Assembly (NCBI GenBank): GCA_025517525.1
Contig: JAOPJZ010000003.1
Coordinates: 62,001-126,000, forward strand
DNA: 64,000 nucleotides
DNA from: Natronosalvus hydrolyticus
GTDB taxonomy: Archaea; Halobacteriota; Halobacteria; Halobacteriales; Natrialbaceae
Direction: 5' to 3'
The notes beneath the pieces were generated by a model. The model was not told the DNA's origin and did no database searches. It worked only from the letters and a program-made list of their open reading frames with translations. Made by a program: the position numbers and the translations under genes. This document shows positions 17,523-27,298 of this stretch, piece by piece; positions within the stretch are counted from its first letter, which is position 1; each line of letters starts with the position of its first letter.

Positions 17523-20500
17523 GCGGGTCCGAGCTCACTGCAGACGACATCACACTGCCGATCAAACGCACCGAGGGCGAGACCCTCGAGGAGCGGATGA
17601 CGGCGAATGCGTATCACAATATTCTCCCCGCACGCTATCTTCGAAAGGACGCAAACGGTGAACTCACCGAAACGCAGGACGAACTGTTCGAACGGATCGG
17701 CAAGAACATCGCCCTCGCCGAAGCGGTATACGAAGCGGAAAATCAGGACCTCGAGATTACGGTCACGCCGGACCAGCTCAAACCCGGCCACCCACGCCGT
17801 GATGAACTCGCCGCCGAAGTGTTCGGTGACGGGACCACAGTAAACGACGATGTCGAGACGGTGTTGACCGAGCACAACGTCAACAAATTCGCTTACGATA
17901 CCATCGTCCCCGAACTGCCAGACCCCGTTCGAGAACACGTCGAGGACGTGGCAGACACGTTCATCGAAGGGATGTCGTCCCTCTCGTTCATGCCGAACTC
18001 GCCGACGCTGATGAACGCCGGCGACGAACTCCAGCAGCTATCTGCATGTTTCGTCATGAGCCCAGACGACGACCTCGCAGACATTCACGAAACCGCAAAG
18101 AAGGCCGCAGAGGTCTTCCAGAGCGGCGGCGGCGTCGGCTACGGCTTCTGGCAACTGCGCCCGTTCGGTGACTCGGTCGGTTCGACCGGCGGTATCGCCT
18201 CCGGCCCCATCACCTTCATGCGCACCTACGACCAGCTGTGTGAAACCATCGCCCAGGGAGGCACCCGACGCGGCGCCCAGATGGGCATCATGCGCGTCTC
18301 CCATCCGGACGTCATCGAGTTCATCCACGCGAAAAACAAAGACGTCTCGCTGGCACACACCCTCCGTCTGAACGACCCCGACGACTACACCTACACCACC
18401 TTCGCGGAAGCCCTCGAGGAAGCCCGCGAACTGATCGACGACGACGGAAAGGTGCCAAAACACCTGCGTAACGCGGTCGAAGGGCACCTCTCGAATTTCA
18501 ATATCTCCGTCGGCGTCACCGACTCGTTCATGGAGGCGCTCCAGAACGGCGAAGAGTACACCTTCACCAACCCGCGCACCGAGGAACCGCACATCGCCAC
18601 CGAGGAGACCAAGGAGATGTACGGTCGCTACGACCTCGACGAGTACGTCGAAGTTGGCGAACCACTGTCAATCCCCGCCGAACTCATCTGGGAGCGCATC
18701 GTCCAGGGTGCCCACGAGAACGGCGAACCCGGCGTGATCTACCTCGAGCGCGTCAACAAGGAACACTCCTTCGACGTTGAGAAACATCCCGAACATACCA
18801 TTTTGGCGACAAATCCCTGTGTGACAGGCGACACGCTCATCAGCACCGATCACGGAATGATCCCGGCTGAAGAGCTTTACGAGCAAGGGGTTGCGACCGA
18901 CGTCGTCGTCGACGGTCGACTCAGCGAAGCGTCGATCAAAGAGGCCAGTAGTGTGTACAAAACTGGCGAAAAGGACGTTTACAAGCTCACAACCCAGGAG
19001 GGGTACGAGCTTCGCCTCACTGCAGACCACCGCGTGATGACTGACGACGGCTGGGTCGAGGCGGAGAACCTCGAGTCCGGTGACACCGTTCACATCCAGA
19101 ACCGAAAAGGTGGGTTCGGGCAGCATGGCTCCGACGCAGAAGGTCGTGTGCTCGGGTGGCTCGTCGGAGATGGTCATCTCAAGCACGGAGAAGAGCGGGC
19201 CGTGTTGAACTTCTACGACGAAGACGCCGAGGTTTCAGAAGCGTTCGCTGACGACGTAAATGACATTGTACGCGAGCCACTCAGCAACCGGGATTACGAG
19301 ATCGGAGTCAACTCGGTTACTCGCGCTGAGGACTACCGCGGTGCACAGGCAATCGAACAACGGATTCGTTCGACTCGGTTGTACGAATACGCCGAAGAAG
19401 TTGGCCTCACAGAACACAAACACCAGGTTCCCGAGCCAGTGATGCGAGGTAGCGAGGAGATGGCCCGCGGCTTCCTGCAAGCGCTATTCACCGCCGACGG
19501 CGGGGTGCAGGGCAACGTCGAGAAGGGCGTCTCGATTCGTCTCTCGAGTTCCGACCGAGCGTTACTCGTGGCCGTTCAGCGATTGTTGCTCAACTTCGGC
19601 ATTGCGAGCAAACTCTACGACGACCGTCGCGAGGAGGGAACGAAACTCCTCCCCGATGGCAACGGTGGAAAGAAGGAATATAACGTTCGCGCACAACACG
19701 ACCTCGTTATCGCGAAAGACAACCTCATTCGCTTCCGTGACGAGATTGGATTCCTCCTCGAAGCAAAGAACGAAGCACTTCGTCAGCATCTCGAAGCATA
19801 CGACCGTGGCCCGTACAGCGACCGCTTCGAAGCGACTGTAGAATCTGTTGAACACGACGGGCACGAAGCGGTCTACGATCTGACAGAGCCGGATACGCAT
19901 TCCTTCATCGCAAACGGACTCGTCGTCCACAACTGTGGTGAGCAGCCGCTCGAGGAGTACGAAGCCTGTAACCTCGGGCACATCAATCTCTCGACGCTCG
20001 CCGACTTCGACGCCCCCGACTGGCGCGTCTGGTCGGCCGAACACGAAGACGAGTACGAGAGCCACGAGGCAGCCGTCGCTGCGTTCCTCGAGGACGCCAT
20101 CGACTGGGAGGAGTTCGACGAGCGAATCGAGTATGGAACGCGCTTCCTCGAGAACGTCGTCACCATGTCCGACTTCCCGGTCGAGGAGATCGAACAGACC
20201 GTTCGCGACATGCGCAAGATCGGACTGGGTATCATGGGGCTGGCACAGCTGTATATCCAGCTTGGCATCAAATACGGCAGTGAGGAAGGACACGAAGTTG
20301 CCCGCCAGTTGATGACCCACATCAACCACGGCGCAAAGGCCACGAGTCACGAACTCGCGACCGAACGCGGTTCTTTCAACGACTGGGACGAGTCCAAGTA
20401 TGCCGACCCGACCGAGTACCGCGAGTGGTTCGAGCACCAGACCGGCGAATCCGCCGACGACTGGGCAGATGGCTTCCCCATCCGCAACCACAATGTGACG

Positions 20501-21751
20501 ACTATCGCACCGACAGGCACCACCTCGATGGTCGGCAACACCACCGGCGGCTGTGAGCCCATCTACAACGTCGCCTACTACAAGAATGTCACCGACGACG
20601 TTCAGGGCGACGAGATGCTCGTCGAGTTCGACGACTACTTCCTGCGCGTCCTCGAGGACAACGACATCGACGTCGACACGGTCAAAGAAGAGGCCCAGGA
20701 ACAAATGGCGACCAACCAGTTCAACGGCGTCGAAGGGCTCGAGACCGTCCCGGACGCCATCGGCGAACTGTTCGTCATCACCGCCGACCTCTCGGCCAAA
20801 GACCACGCAGCCGTCCAGTGTGCCTGCCAGGAAGGGGTCGATTCGGCCATCTCGAAAACCGTCAACGCGCCGAACGACTCCACGCTCGAGGACGCCAAAG
20901 ACGTCTTCGAGTGGGTGTACGAAAACGGCGGGAAAGGCGTCACCTACTACCGTGACGGCACCCGCACCAAACAGGTACTAACCACCCGCGCGGACAACAC
21001 CGAGTTCGCCGACGAGACCGAAGCCGCCGAAGCCCTGATCGAACAGATCGACGAAATCTTCGGCGGCCTCGAGCAGTTCCTCGAGCACGACGACGTTCGG
21101 GGGGTCCTCGAGAGTGATGGTTTCAGCGACATGACTGTCGAACAACCGACGATAGACTTCGCCGAGAAACGCGAGCGACCTGACGCACTCCACGGTGTCA
21201 GCCAGCGCATCGACACCGGCTACGGCAAGGTTTACGTCACGATCAACGAAGACCCCAAAACCGGCCAGCCGTTCGAACTCTTCGCGAACATCGGCCACTC
21301 CGGCGGTTTCACCAACTCCTTTACCGAAGCGCTGGCGAAAGTCATCTCGACCTCGCTGCGCTCGGGTGTCGACCCCAATGAAGTCGTCGACGAACTCTGT
21401 GGGACCCGATCCCCGAAAGTCGCCTGGGACAAAGGCGAACAGATTCAGTCTATCCCAGACGCGATCGGGACCGCCATGCGCCGCTATCTCGACGACGAGA
21501 TCGACAAACCGTACCCACACCAGCAGACGCTCGAGGAGTCGGCCGATCCGGAAGCTGAGGCCGGTGCCGAGGCAGTCGAGTACGAAGACCACGAGACCGA
21601 CGGCGGCGCGGCAACCGCCGACCGCGACGATGTGACGCAGGACCTGATTGACGCCGGTGAATCGCCCGAGTGTCCGTCCTGTGGCTCGCTCTCGCTTTAC
21701 TTCTCTGAAGGCTGCAAGACGTGTGAGTCCTGTGGCTGGTCCGAGTGTTAA
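17519..21751 (+). CDS. nrdJ: B12-dependent ribonucleotide reductase with intein
   Basis: Adenosylcobalamin-dependent class II reductase that makes deoxyribonucleotides. The 1410-residue precursor would splice to about 1038 residues. The N-terminal part has [15 protein letters not shown] and the redox Cys of QLSACFVM; the intein (residues 434-805) interrupts the active-site segment [22 protein letters not shown] directly before its catalytic Cys; APTGTTSMV follows. The C-terminus is a cysteine-rich zinc-ribbon-like tail ([21 protein letters not shown]) that probably re-reduces the active site. The start ATG overlaps a short upstream ORF. The cob operon at 55.7 kb would supply cofactor. Confidence 0.97.
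   Translation: [1410 protein letters not shown]
18818..19933 (+). mobile_element. Intein in NrdJ with LAGLIDADG endonuclease
   Basis: Runs from Cys ([10 protein letters not shown]) to the terminal VVHN, followed by extein Cys. Splicing block A is the first Cys, block B is LTADHRVM (TxDH type), block F/G is [12 protein letters not shown]. Between them, two dodecapeptide-type endonuclease motifs are present, [11 protein letters not shown] (intein residues 111-121) and [13 protein letters not shown], each with its acidic residue. Splicing should therefore work and the homing endonuclease looks intact. Insertion beside the catalytic Cys is typical for ribonucleotide reductase inteins. Confidence 0.95.
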
Positions 21752-21800
21752 GCACCGACTAGACGCTAACGCTTAATAACGATATTCGCGATATCTGCCT

Positions 21801-23141
21801 ATGGATCGGGACGTGGCAGAGCCAACAGTGCGTACCGTCCCGGGCGAGGCAGCGCGTTCGTGGATCGAATACCACCATCGCAACGCCGCCCCGAGTGAGT
21901 ACTCACACGAGTTCGTCTGGGATCGAACCGCACCCGCAGCAGGCCCGTTCTGTACGGACGTCGACGGGAACGTGTTCCTCGATTTTACCTGCCACATCGG
22001 CGCTGCGCCGCTCGGTTACGACAATCCGAAGATTCTCGACCCGATGGCCGAGTTCGAACTCGGCGATCCGATGAAAATTGCGGGCCAGGATTTCTACGTC
22101 GGCGCCGGGAGTTCGCCCGAGGACCCGACACACCCCGGTCCAAGTCAACTCATGGAGCGACTCGTCGACATCTCGAGTCACTACGATATGGATACGGTCT
22201 TTCTCAGTAATAGCGGGGCCGAAGCCGTCGAGAACGCGATGAAAATCGCGCACACGACCGCCAAAGCGCCCAAGTACGGCGTCACGTTCGTCGGCGGCTT
22301 CCACGGGCGAACGCTGGGGACGCTGTCGATGACTCGCACTAAATCGGTGTTCACGCGGTCGTATCCGGAGCTTGCAGGTACCAGAACCGTCCCGTTCTGT
22401 GAAGACCGAAACTGCACCGCCGAAACGTGTTCCTGTGGCTTTTTCGCTGGCGAACGGTCCCAACTGGGTCGGTTGCTTGAGCCCGAAGGGGGCTACCTCG
22501 ATCCATCGGAAATTTCGTTCGTGGTCCTCGAACCGGTTCAGGGCGTCGGCGGCTACAACTTCCCAAGCGAGGCGTTCATGACGGAGGTCGCCCGAATCTG
22601 TGACACCTACGACATCCACCTGATCGTCGACGAGATTCAGGCCGGAATGGGACGTACCGGAACGATGTGGGCGTCCGATCAGTATCCGATCGAGCCCGAC
22701 GTTATCGCCGCCGGCAAGGCGCTGCGGGTCGGAGCGACGATATCACGTACTGACGTCTTCCCCACCGAGAAAAACCGTATCGGTTCGACGTGGGGCGGCG
22801 GGGATATTCTGTCGGCGCTCCAGGGGGCGTTGACGATCGATGCTATCGAAGAGTACGACCTGTGTGACAACGCGGTCAACCGCGGTGAACACATGAAAGC
22901 GCGATTTCGCGAGGCGGAACCGGCAGCTGTCGTCGACGTTCGGGGACGCGGACTCATGTTAGCTATCGAGTTTGACTCGCCCGAACGGCGAAATTCGGTC
23001 GTCGAGGAAGCCGTCACGCGCGGCCTGCTCACGCTGGGCTGTGGAAAAAAAGCGATCAGGCTGTTGCCGCCGCTCGACGTCACCGAACGGGAGATCGACC
23101 TCGGCGCAGACCTCTTACTCGAGGCCATCGAGGCCACATAG
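21801..23141 (+). CDS. Class III (omega-type) aminotransferase
   Basis: PLP enzyme of 446 residues. Fold-type I signatures: NVFLDFTCHIGAAPLGYDNP, FLSNSGAEAVENAMKIAH (PLP phosphate loop), FVGGFHGRTLGTLSMT, IVDEIQAGMGRTGTMWA, the catalytic Lys of IAAGKALRVG, and STWGGGDILSALQGA. Unusual for the family is a short insert with four cysteines (CEDRNCTAETCSCGFF, about residues 199-214). It is followed 86 bp later by the ectoine-hydrolase-like gene on the same strand, so it may transaminate a product of that enzyme such as diaminobutyrate. Substrate is inferred from context only. Confidence 0.88.
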   Translation: MDRDVAEPTVRTVPGEAARSWIEYHHRNAAPSEYSHEFVWDRTAPAAGPFCTDVDGNVFLDFTCHIGAAPLGYDNPKILDPMAEFELGDPMKIAGQDFYVGAGSSPEDPTHPGPSQLMERLVDISSHYDMDTVFLSNSGAEAVENAMKIAHTTAKAPKYGVTFVGGFHGRTLGTLSMTRTKSVFTRSYPELAGTRTVPFCEDRNCTAETCSCGFFAGERSQLGRLLEPEGGYLDPSEISFVVLEPVQGVGGYNFPSEAFMTEVARICDTYDIHLIVDEIQAGMGRTGTMWASDQYPIEPDVIAAGKALRVGATISRTDVFPTEKNRIGSTWGGGDILSALQGALTIDAIEEYDLCDNAVNRGEHMKARFREAEPAAVVDVRGRGLMLAIEFDSPERRNSVVEEAVTRGLLTLGCGKKAIRLLPPLDVTEREIDLGADLLLEAIEAT

Positions 23142-23227
23142 TAACGGTGTATCGCTCAGGCTTGACAAACCACTATTGAGACGCGGGAAAACCATTATGC
23201 GGACGTGGATGGTTCGATTGACTGTCA

Positions 23228-24406
23228 ATGACAACCACACCGTTCGGGCGAGACGAGTACGAGCGTCGGGTCGACGCGACGAAAGAGCGAATGCGAGAGG
23301 CCGGTATCGAGACGCTGTTCGTCACCGATCCCGCGAACATGAACTACCTCACGGGCTACGACGGCTGGTCGTTTTACGTCCATCAGGGAGTTGTCGTCTC
23401 ACTCGAGCACGATCAGCCGGTGTGGATCGGTCGTGAAATGGATGCAAACGGGGCGAAGGCGACCGTCTGGATCGATCACGAGCATATCAGATCCTACAGC
23501 GACGACCACGTCCAGTCGCCCGTCGGCAAACACCCGATGGACTACGTCGCGACGGTGCTCGAGGAGATGGGACGGGAACGAACGACAATCGGCGTCGAGA
23601 TGGACGCCTACTACTACACCGCCCGCTCGCACGAGCGACTCGAGCGGAAACTCCCCGATGCGACCTTCACCGACGCAACGCTCCTGGTGAACGAGGTCCG
23701 GATCGTCAAATCCGAGCGGGAACTCGAGTACATCGACCAGGCCGTCGATATTTCGGAGGCGGCGATGCAAGCGGGCCTCGATGCGCTGGCCCCGGGTGTC
23801 CCCGAATCGACGGTTGCCGCGGATATCTATCACACGTTGATCGACGGCGTGGAGAGAGTAGGAGGGGATTACCCCGCTATCGTGCCGTTGATGCCCTCGG
23901 GCGAACACACGGGCACACCGCACCTGACGTGGTCTGACGATCCCTTCGAGGCGGGCGACCCCGTCATCATCGAACTATCCGGCTGTCGCCACCGGTATCA
24001 CGCCCCGCTGGCCCGAACGGCCGTCCTGGGGGAACCGTCTGAAGAGATGCAACGCGTTGCCGGCGTCGTCGTCGAGGGGCTGAACGCCGCCCTCGAGGTC
24101 GCCGAACCGGGCGTCACCTGTGAGGCGGTCGAATTGGCTTGGCGGGAGACCATCGCCGAACACGGTATCGAAAAGGAGTCCCGAATCGGGTACTCGATGG
24201 GCTGTGGCTACCCGCCAGACTGGGGCGAACACACCGCGAGCCTGCGACCGGGCGACGAGACGGTTCTCGAGGAGAATATGACCTTCCACATGATCCCGGG
24301 TATCTGGTTCGACGAGTTCGGCGTCGAAATCAGCGAGCCGTTTCGGGTGACGAGTACGGGTGCAGAGCGGTTTTCGTCTTTTCCCCAGCAACTGTTTTCG
24401 GTGTGA
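23228..24406 (+). CDS. doeA: Ectoine hydrolase-like M24 family protein (DoeA/EutD)
   Basis: A 392-residue creatinase/aminopeptidase-P fold protein: creatinase-type N-domain (TDPANMNYLTGYDGWSFY, VEMDAYYYTARSHERL) and pita-bread C-domain. The strings GREMDANGAK, HPMDYV, GGDYPAIVPLMPSG, GYPPDWGEHTASLRPGD and MIPGIW fit my memory of ectoine hydrolase DoeA/EutD better than prolidases. The M24 metal ligands are not conserved (ELSGC and HAPLART where DxG and D are expected; YSMGCGY in place of the HxxGH loop), again as in the metal-independent ectoine hydrolases. It would open ectoine to N-acetyl-diaminobutyrate in the cytoplasm. The call rests on remembered similarity, not a search. Confidence 0.75.
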   Translation: MTTTPFGRDEYERRVDATKERMREAGIETLFVTDPANMNYLTGYDGWSFYVHQGVVVSLEHDQPVWIGREMDANGAKATVWIDHEHIRSYSDDHVQSPVGKHPMDYVATVLEEMGRERTTIGVEMDAYYYTARSHERLERKLPDATFTDATLLVNEVRIVKSERELEYIDQAVDISEAAMQAGLDALAPGVPESTVAADIYHTLIDGVERVGGDYPAIVPLMPSGEHTGTPHLTWSDDPFEAGDPVIIELSGCRHRYHAPLARTAVLGEPSEEMQRVAGVVVEGLNAALEVAEPGVTCEAVELAWRETIAEHGIEKESRIGYSMGCGYPPDWGEHTASLRPGDETVLEENMTFHMIPGIWFDEFGVEISEPFRVTSTGAERFSSFPQQLFSV

Positions 24407-24483
24407 CCGGGTGTACGTATCCACAGGTGCGTTCCGACGGCAAACAAGATTGCAGCCGACGAACTACTGTTGATACCATCGTA

Positions 24484-25407
24484 TTACAGCGAGCCGGATA
24501 TCGACACCAACGCCGCACCGACCACGACCACGACGGCCGCTGCGATCACTGCCGGCGTCACCCGCTCGAGGCGCTGAGGAAGAAACAGCGCGGAGAGAAC
24601 GACGACGAGCAACGGCGTGGTCTGAAGCAGTGGGATGACCACGACGACAGGTGCGACCTCGAGCGCGCCGAAGTACGCGACCAGGGCGAAGGTACTCGAG
24701 ACGCCAGCACCCAGGTACCAGCCCATCGTCGCGCTTTGCAGGGGGACCTGAACGGGCGCTCGGTGCCAGACCAGGTAGCCGACGAACCCGATCGTCCCAA
24801 CGAACGTCATGAACAGGACACCGGGGATCACGGGCGTTCCCGCCGCGAGTCCCATCGAGACGAAGATCGGTTCGACGCCGATAGCGGCCGCAGCGCCGAC
24901 CGGCAGCGCCAGCGAGAGACCCAGATCGCGGATGGATTGATCCGGCTCAGCCGATGACGCTGTCTCCCAGGAGATGACGGCGACGCCGCCGACGATGAGA
25001 ACGATGCCGAGGAGATGCGTTCCGGTCAGTCGTTCGTCCAGAAAGACGACGGCAAGGATGGTCGCGAAGAAGACGTTCGCGGAGATAACCGGCGACGTTC
25101 GGCTCGCCCCGATGGTCTCGATGCTCCGGTACATGAGCAGTCGAGCCACGAGCGAACCAGCGACGCCGGCGGCGGCAAACGCAAACAACGAGTAGGGGGT
25201 GAACAGGGTCGAAAGTTCCCCAGCGTAGAGAACGAGTACTATCGGAGTCAACAGCACAATGTTTGACAGCAACGTCACCAGGACTGCGTCCGTCACCTGA
25301 CCGTCGTCGGTCCCGAGACGAATACAGAGAAACTGGACGGCCCATAACACGGCAGAGACGCTCGCGAGCACCAGACCGAGCGTGATCCCAGTCAGTTCGA
25401 CGGCCAT
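24484..25407 (-). CDS. EamA (DMT) family transporter
   Basis: A 307-residue protein with ten membrane segments in two EamA repeats: the first from LGLVLASVSAVLWAVQFLCIRLG, the second from LSLALPVGAAAAIGVEPIFVSMG. Each repeat ends with the helix typical of the family (ISANVFFATILAVVFLDERLTGTHLLG; LLQTTPLLVVVLSALFLPQRLERVT), including the PLL/ERL segment. EamA proteins mostly export or exchange amino acids and other metabolites. It converges with the ectoine-hydrolase-like gene and may belong to the same catabolic region. Substrate unknown. Confidence 0.9.
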   Translation of the reverse strand: MAVELTGITLGLVLASVSAVLWAVQFLCIRLGTDDGQVTDAVLVTLLSNIVLLTPIVLVLYAGELSTLFTPYSLFAFAAAGVAGSLVARLLMYRSIETIGASRTSPVISANVFFATILAVVFLDERLTGTHLLGIVLIVGGVAVISWETASSAEPDQSIRDLGLSLALPVGAAAAIGVEPIFVSMGLAAGTPVIPGVLFMTFVGTIGFVGYLVWHRAPVQVPLQSATMGWYLGAGVSSTFALVAYFGALEVAPVVVVIPLLQTTPLLVVVLSALFLPQRLERVTPAVIAAAVVVVVGAALVSISGSL

Positions 25408-25717
25408 ACACGGTCTTCGGAGATGGCCCCTGATATACTGTCCGTCATGCGACCGTCCCGTTCGATTTCTCGAGCGCTCGAACGGGTCTTTCCTGGCACG
25501 GCCCGATTACGCGGGACGCGAACGTTGCGTTCTCGATTTCGTGGTGCGGACCGATCGCCGACAGCGGAGTCGATCGGCTCGAGGCTTCGACGGTTCTCGC
25601 GACGGTATAGGGTATCTGGCCGTCAGTCCAGGTGACGGTGCAACGAGGCCCCGCCATCGACACAGACGCGTCAGTGTCGCGAGTGGAATTTAAAAAACGG
25701 ACGTCGGAGGGATCGAA
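25408..25717. other. Intergenic, no gene seen
   Basis: About 310 bp between two minus-strand genes. Open frames of 70-100 codons exist on both strands but have no start signal, promoter or recognisable protein features. It probably carries the promoter of the EamA gene. Confidence 0.5.
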
Positions 25718-26173
25718 TCAGGCTTCGACTGTCTGTGGAGCCTCCGCTTCGATGAGGTCTTTCGAGGTCTGCAGGGAGTTTTTGAACTGACGTTTGTTAT
25801 ACCGCTTTGCGACGGGCTCGAGTATCCGCTCGAGCATCGAGTCGCCGAGTTCGTACTCCGCTCGCTGTGTCACCGTCGTTCCGGCCTCAGTTTCCGCGTA
25901 GTGGTAGTGTAACTCGCCGGTCATGCCGGGACTTTCGAAGGTCGTCACGGTGTGTTCGTTCGGTTCGACGACGGTAAACTCCATATCGCCGTCCATGGAT
26001 TTGCCGAGCAGCTTGTAGGTGGCGTCCATACGGAAGCCGTCCTCGGTTTGCTCGACGACCTCGACGTGAGTGAGGCCAGGTGTCGTCCGTTGCCAGTTTT
26101 CCGGGTCGGCCCCGAACTCGAAAACCTGGTGGATTGGCGAGGCAATTTCGACTGTGTGCTCAAATGTGGGCAT
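25718..26173 (-). CDS. SRPBCC family protein
   Basis: A 151-residue START/Bet v1-fold protein: the first strand and helix MPTFEHTVEIASPIHQVFEFG, then ADPENWQRTTPGLTHVEV, and the antiparallel sheet ending in TTVTQRAEYELGDSMLERIL. The last helix is long and ends in acidic residues, as in coenzyme-Q-binding COQ10-like and polyketide-cyclase-like members. It would bind a small hydrophobic ligand in a helix-grip pocket. Ligand and role are unknown. It is probably transcribed alone; 147 bp separate it from the dehydrogenase gene downstream. Confidence 0.87.
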   Translation of the reverse strand: MPTFEHTVEIASPIHQVFEFGADPENWQRTTPGLTHVEVVEQTEDGFRMDATYKLLGKSMDGDMEFTVVEPNEHTVTTFESPGMTGELHYHYAETEAGTTVTQRAEYELGDSMLERILEPVAKRYNKRQFKNSLQTSKDLIEAEAPQTVEA

Positions 26174-26320
26174 CTATATCATCTCTCAGTCAACTCGAAT
26201 GCGTACATTCATTTCGTCGGATAGTGGGTACGACAGTGGTGGCTGACTACATTGTATAGGCGTGCTGAGGTAATAAAGGTGCGCTAATACGGAGTAGCAG
26301 CCGTCTCTGTGCGTTTTTGG

Positions 26321-27298
26321 CTATGTTGGCACGTACACGACGTTCTCGAGTCCATCCCCCGACCCCGTTTCCTCGAGGGTCTCGACGTTTCTTGCCACGA
26401 TATCTGCCAATCTGTCCCAGTGTTTGGGTGTGTGTCCCCCAGTGTGCGGCGTGATGAGGACGTTCTCGAATCCCCACAGCGGGTGATCGACGGGCAGCGG
26501 CTCGGGATCAGTGACATCCAGGGCCGCCCCACGAATTTCGTTGTACTGAATCGCCGAAACGAGCGCGTCGGTGTCGATTATCGGACCGCGAGCGGTGTTG
26601 ACGACGACGGCGTCCGGCGGGAGCGTCGCGAACTCGTCCGCGCCGATCAGCCCGCGGGTGGTGTCGGTCAACGGACAGGCGATCACGAGGTAGTCGGTTC
26701 GGGCGAGTGCATCGTGGATAGCGTCCTCGTCGAAGCCGATCACTTCGTCCGTCGACCCGCCTTTCTCCGGACTGTATCTGACGCCGATAGTTTCGACCGA
26801 AAATCCCTCGAGTCGGGCAACGAGTTCGGTGCCGATGGAGCCGAGGCCGACGACGGTGACCGTCGACCCCGTCAGCTCGAACGACTGGAAGTGTCGCCAC
26901 TCCCGGTTTCCCTTTCGTCGCCATCCCTCGTGGAGTCGACGGGCGAAAACGAGGATGTTTCCGAGGGCTTGCTCGGCGATACCCGGGGCGTGAATCCCGC
27001 CGGCGTTGGTGACGATCACGCCGCGATCGCGGAATGCGTCCATCGGGAGGTGATCCGTGCCCGCGAACGAACAGGCGAAGAGTTCGAGGTTCTCGGCGCG
27101 CTCGAGCAAGGCCTCGTCCATACGGACACCCGTGACGACCGGTGCCCGCTCGACGAGCTCGCGTTCTGCCCGTGGCGTCGGTGCGTGGCGAACCTCGTAC
27201 TCGGGCAATCGCTCGGCCAGCAGGTCGGCGTACGGCTTCGTTGGCAGTCCTTCGGTCCCCTCGCGGAGAACGACGACGTCCGGTGGCGAATCACTCAT
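26321..27298 (-). CDS. D-2-hydroxyacid dehydrogenase
   Basis: NAD-dependent oxidoreductase of 325 residues; I use ATG 27298 rather than the in-frame ATG four codons earlier. The nucleotide-binding site is VVGLGSIGTELVAR. The catalytic Arg lies in VNTARGPIID, Glu in DVTDPEPLP, and His in LITPHTGGHT. The N-terminal flavodoxin-like catalytic domain is complete. The enzyme interconverts 2-keto and D-2-hydroxy acids. It faces the amidohydrolase across a 100-bp divergent promoter region, so it may be co-regulated with it. Substrate unknown. Confidence 0.92.
   Translation of the reverse strand: MSDSPPDVVVLREGTEGLPTKPYADLLAERLPEYEVRHAPTPRAERELVERAPVVTGVRMDEALLERAENLELFACSFAGTDHLPMDAFRDRGVIVTNAGGIHAPGIAEQALGNILVFARRLHEGWRRKGNREWRHFQSFELTGSTVTVVGLGSIGTELVARLEGFSVETIGVRYSPEKGGSTDEVIGFDEDAIHDALARTDYLVIACPLTDTTRGLIGADEFATLPPDAVVVNTARGPIIDTDALVSAIQYNEIRGAALDVTDPEPLPVDHPLWGFENVLITPHTGGHTPKHWDRLADIVARNVETLEETGSGDGLENVVYVPT

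Noticed and set aside
23142-23227. Inverted repeats as terminator between the aminotransferase and the ectoine-hydrolase-like gene
   Set aside because: No stem longer than five bases was found; the two genes may be co-transcribed.
25382-25693. Open frames on both strands between the EamA and SRPBCC genes
   Set aside because: Arg/Ser-rich translations, overlap with the EamA start, and no start signals.
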